From NCBI RefSeq assembly GCF_010119975.1, contig NZ_CP048222.1, forward strand, positions 3,304,501 through 3,368,500: a DNA stretch of 64,000 nt. The letters run 5' to 3'. The notes under the pieces are model-generated. The model made no database searches and had not been told where the DNA came from. It worked only from the letters and a program-made list of their open reading frames with translations. This stretch comes from Rhodocytophaga rosea (lineage in GTDB: Bacteria > Bacteroidota > Bacteroidia > Cytophagales > 172606-1). Made by a program: the position numbers and the translations under genes. The first letter of the stretch is position 1; every line of letters starts with the position of its first letter. Positions 61,518 through 64,000 of this stretch are shown here, piece after piece.

Positions 61518-63962
61518 TTACCTGCCCGATTGCAACGGTAATTTTACCTGGTAACTTTGGCGGGCTATACCTGGCAACCCTTCTCCCGAAATTCCTTCTA
61601 TTTGTATCTGATAGGTAGTGATATTATCCGGATTGTAGAAGCTAACAGAAGCCTTTCCATTTGCATCACTGATCACTCTGGAGTTCCAGTAAGCCACTGG
61701 CCTGAAATCGGGTTTGCGGGATGTCTGGGTATTTTCGTACACCGGCGAATAAAATTCCCGGCCTGCGAGGTATCCCCGCATCGGAATCTGGAATAGGTTT
61801 TTTGCATCCTCGGGATAATAATCCTGGGTCCGGGTATGAATGGCTAATACTCCGTTTTTGCCTAACTGTTCAAACCTGGCTAACTTTTCCGGTCTTCCAT
61901 ATACTTCAATGGTTTCTACCATGCCTGGGTCTAGTTTGAAAACATCTTGCGCACTGTATACCGGAATACCGTCTATAAAATACATAGGGTTTTCTTTAAA
62001 ATACAGCTTCCGCTTAATATCGAGAATGCGTAAGCCATTAATTACGCCTTTTTTGCTCTGTAGTAAAATGCCCGGTACAATTTCCCGCAATACTTCAATC
62101 ATGTCTGGAAACTCATTGTAATTATCAAGTTCAATGTTATGATCCGGAGCAGCATCTATCAGGGTATAGGGATTTTTTTTGTTTTTCCCGGGTGTGGCAG
62201 CTTCTACAAATATAGTATCAGTATCCTCCTGCTTATACATCGTTTCTATTTGTATCCGCTTCTTGCTTTTTTCTGTAAATTCCTTTGCCTGAGCCGCATC
62301 AATGGCACTTATATAAGTGCCGGCAAAACCCACCTCCATTGTAGTATCTACTTCTGCTTTTACTGCAACATCATTAATAGTTGATGGAACTTGCAGGAAT
62401 ACTTCTTTATCATCGTTAAAATGCAGGTCTGAAAAATAGAAATTGCCAGACTGGTCGGTGTACTGCTGCTGAAAGGGTGGAACAGCCCCTGGTGCGGATA
62501 GTATCACAAGCTGGTTAGGTACGACTGCCGCATCATTTGCATTCTTCAGGCGGCCACCAATGGAAATTCCGCCTTCCATTTCGAATTTCTGTTCGGGAAA
62601 TATATTATTGTTGAGAATATCCTGCCAGGTAAATCGCCGCCAGCCTTGTGTCATCAGCAGATAGTCCAGGGCTTGTTTGGCTTTAGGATCTTCGGAAAAA
62701 TAATAAGAAGGCTGTTCGATATTTCCTTTCAGATCAGAACTAAGCAGCAGATAACTCAATATGTCGGGCTGATGTACCTGTGGCAATCCGGCATCTGTAA
62801 CGGCCATCGACAGGTTAGCACTTACCGGATTTCCCTGGGCATCGGTTACTGAAATATCAAGGGTGATTTTTTCCCTGGGCTCATATATTTTTTTGTTGGG
62901 ATTTACCTGTATGCGCAGATTCTGTTGTTTGTTCACGAAACTCAATCGTTCGGCTTGCGGATTTCCCAGTTCGTCAAAAAGAGTAATGGCCAGAATACCG
63001 TCTGGAATAGTGGCAGTAGGAATATCATATACTTGTTTAGCAGCCAGGTCTATCTGTTCTGAGAAATAGAGCGTACCCCTGCTTTGCGCTACTAATATTC
63101 CTTTTTGCCGCGCATTTGATTGTATCCGTACTTGTATAGTGCCTGGTGTAGTATTACTCGCATGTAAAACCATGCCACTGCTAAGGGCTTGCCCTAATGC
63201 AAAAGTGGCGGCTGTACTATCTGTCAGCCGGACGCTAGCCAGGTATTTCTGGCCGGAAACAGGCTGTAATTCAAAGGCACCCATGCCTGCATGGAAGCTT
63301 TTAAAACTGGTAATAGTATCTCCTTTGGCTGTCACAATGGTCCCTTCTACCGGAATACTTTCTCCTGCTGTATTTACGGCTTTAAACGCAATGCTACTTT
63401 TCAGACCTTCTATAAGGTTGCCGCCTTCCGGGAAAAATTGCAGGTCGAATGTAGAATTAGTGGCGAGTGGAAGTGTGTTGGTAGGTTCTGTCTGAGCGAG
63501 ATTAAACACTCGAATTGTTTTAGTAAAAAAGAAATCATCAGATGAATTACGCATCCAGTTATTAAATGCCCGGAGTATATAGGTGCCGGAAGGCAGATTG
63601 TCAGGAATGGTGAATTGTCCGTAGCCATAGCCATTTTCTACCCTCATTTTCTGCTTCAATACAGCCTGGTTCCGGGAATTAAGTAACTCAATATAGATCA
63701 CCCTGCTCAAGGCATGGGGCCGGTGGTCAGCCGCATGTACCTGGTAGGCTTTCAGCCAGAGTGTTTCGCCATTTGTATAGGCCGCTCTATCCGTGTGCAG
63801 GTAGACTTTATCCGGCCGGGCATAATCCTGATAACTTTCCAGCCTGGTTTTTATCCGGGCAATAAATCCATTATCTGGAAGCTGAAAGGCAGATATTGCC
63901 AGAAAGCATAAGATAAAGGTTGCTAAAATTAAGTTCTTCGGTGATTTTCTAAATTCTTGCAT
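61518..63962 (-). CDS. MG2-domain and TonB-plug surface protein
   Basis: An 814-residue exported protein, signal segment LILATFILCFLAISAF. The N-terminal part has alpha-2-macroglobulin MG2-like modules (VYLHTDRAAYTNGETLWLKAY, IPDNLPSGTYILRAFNNWM). Further beta modules follow (YEPREKITLDISVTDAQGNPV) and a carboxypeptidase-regulatory-like stretch. A TonB-receptor plug-like domain lies near residues 620-730 (YFIDGIPVYSAQDVFKLDPG, IEVYGRPEKL), then a short tail. No outer-membrane barrel follows, so it is not a transporter by itself. This domain set is common and uncharacterised in Bacteroidota. The start is 38 bases from the window edge, so the promoter is not visible. Confidence 0.85.
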   Translation of the reverse strand: MQEFRKSPKNLILATFILCFLAISAFQLPDNGFIARIKTRLESYQDYARPDKVYLHTDRAAYTNGETLWLKAYQVHAADHRPHALSRVIYIELLNSRNQAVLKQKMRVENGYGYGQFTIPDNLPSGTYILRAFNNWMRNSSDDFFFTKTIRVFNLAQTEPTNTLPLATNSTFDLQFFPEGGNLIEGLKSSIAFKAVNTAGESIPVEGTIVTAKGDTITSFKSFHAGMGAFELQPVSGQKYLASVRLTDSTAATFALGQALSSGMVLHASNTTPGTIQVRIQSNARQKGILVAQSRGTLYFSEQIDLAAKQVYDIPTATIPDGILAITLFDELGNPQAERLSFVNKQQNLRIQVNPNKKIYEPREKITLDISVTDAQGNPVSANLSMAVTDAGLPQVHQPDILSYLLLSSDLKGNIEQPSYYFSEDPKAKQALDYLLMTQGWRRFTWQDILNNNIFPEQKFEMEGGISIGGRLKNANDAAVVPNQLVILSAPGAVPPFQQQYTDQSGNFYFSDLHFNDDKEVFLQVPSTINDVAVKAEVDTTMEVGFAGTYISAIDAAQAKEFTEKSKKRIQIETMYKQEDTDTIFVEAATPGKNKKNPYTLIDAAPDHNIELDNYNEFPDMIEVLREIVPGILLQSKKGVINGLRILDIKRKLYFKENPMYFIDGIPVYSAQDVFKLDPGMVETIEVYGRPEKLARFEQLGKNGVLAIHTRTQDYYPEDAKNLFQIPMRGYLAGREFYSPVYENTQTSRKPDFRPVAYWNSRVISDANGKASVSFYNPDNITTYQIQIEGISGEGLPGIARQSYQVKLPLQSGR

Positions 63963-64000
63963 TGAGTATGTATTTGCGTAGAGAATTTTTTAAATATCTA

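Noticed and set aside
1-64000. tRNA, rRNA and known riboswitches
   Set aside because: None was recognised by reading; a tRNAscan-SE and Infernal run would be needed to exclude them.

Overview
The window looks like a chromosomal segment of a Bacteroidota bacterium, most likely of the order Cytophagales. The evidence is two ECF sigma/FecR pairs, a SusC/SusD pair with sulfatases, STN and carboxypeptidase-regulatory domains, TAnnTTTG-type -7 promoter boxes, AT-rich intergenic DNA, and the gene order yceD-rpmF-plsX-fabH-efp-accB-accC. The species cannot be named from the sequence alone. No rRNA, tRNA or CRISPR array was recognised.

Layout. 1-5.4 kb is a decayed, insertion-rich region. It holds the 3' part of an FtsX-like permease gene and a broken AraC-type regulator gene split by an IS5-family (IS427-like) element whose transposase carries a nonsense codon. 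An apparently intact IS21-family element (istA-istB) follows, with a 6-bp target duplication. 5.6-7.5 kb has an intact AraC regulator and an aldo/keto reductase. 7.5-8.7 kb is a gene-poor stretch with two perfect hairpins and a gene remnant. 8.7-18.6 kb is a polysaccharide utilisation locus: ECF sigma, FecR, SusC with an STN domain, SusD and two sulfatases. 19-20 kb has an Rrf2 regulator. 20.0-24.9 kb (minus strand) is an unusual surface-signalling-like locus: ECF sigma and FecR are followed not by a TonB receptor but by an STN-domain protein built of 16-residue G-Q-A-G-N repeats and a second repeat protein.

25.4-36.7 kb is mixed metabolism and stress: VOC protein, MATE pump, GNAT, DinB, YcaQ-like winged-helix protein, aldose epimerase, the ohrR-ohr peroxide-resistance pair with a clear palindromic operator, a luciferase-like monooxygenase, a CNNM/CorC-type protein and a CPA1 antiporter. 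36.8-40.8 kb encodes a three-subunit molybdenum hydroxylase of the PaoABC type. 41.4-43.0 kb is a two-gene unit of a radical SAM protein and a small nucleotidyltransferase-fold protein. 43-47 kb has a SnoaL-like secreted protein, a DUF3347 lipoprotein and a response regulator/hybrid histidine kinase pair. 47.4-53.2 kb is the fatty-acid/ribosome housekeeping cluster. 54.2-57.2 kb encodes a large FAD/Fe-S dehydrogenase.

57.2-61.0 kb (minus strand) is the most interesting part. It is an apparent operon of a vWA-like lipoprotein, two small membrane proteins and a divergent FtsZ/tubulin-superfamily protein. It resembles the predicted FtsZ-like/vWA membrane-remodelling systems known from genome comparison, whose function is not established. 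The window closes with a small two-TM protein and an MG2/plug-domain surface protein.
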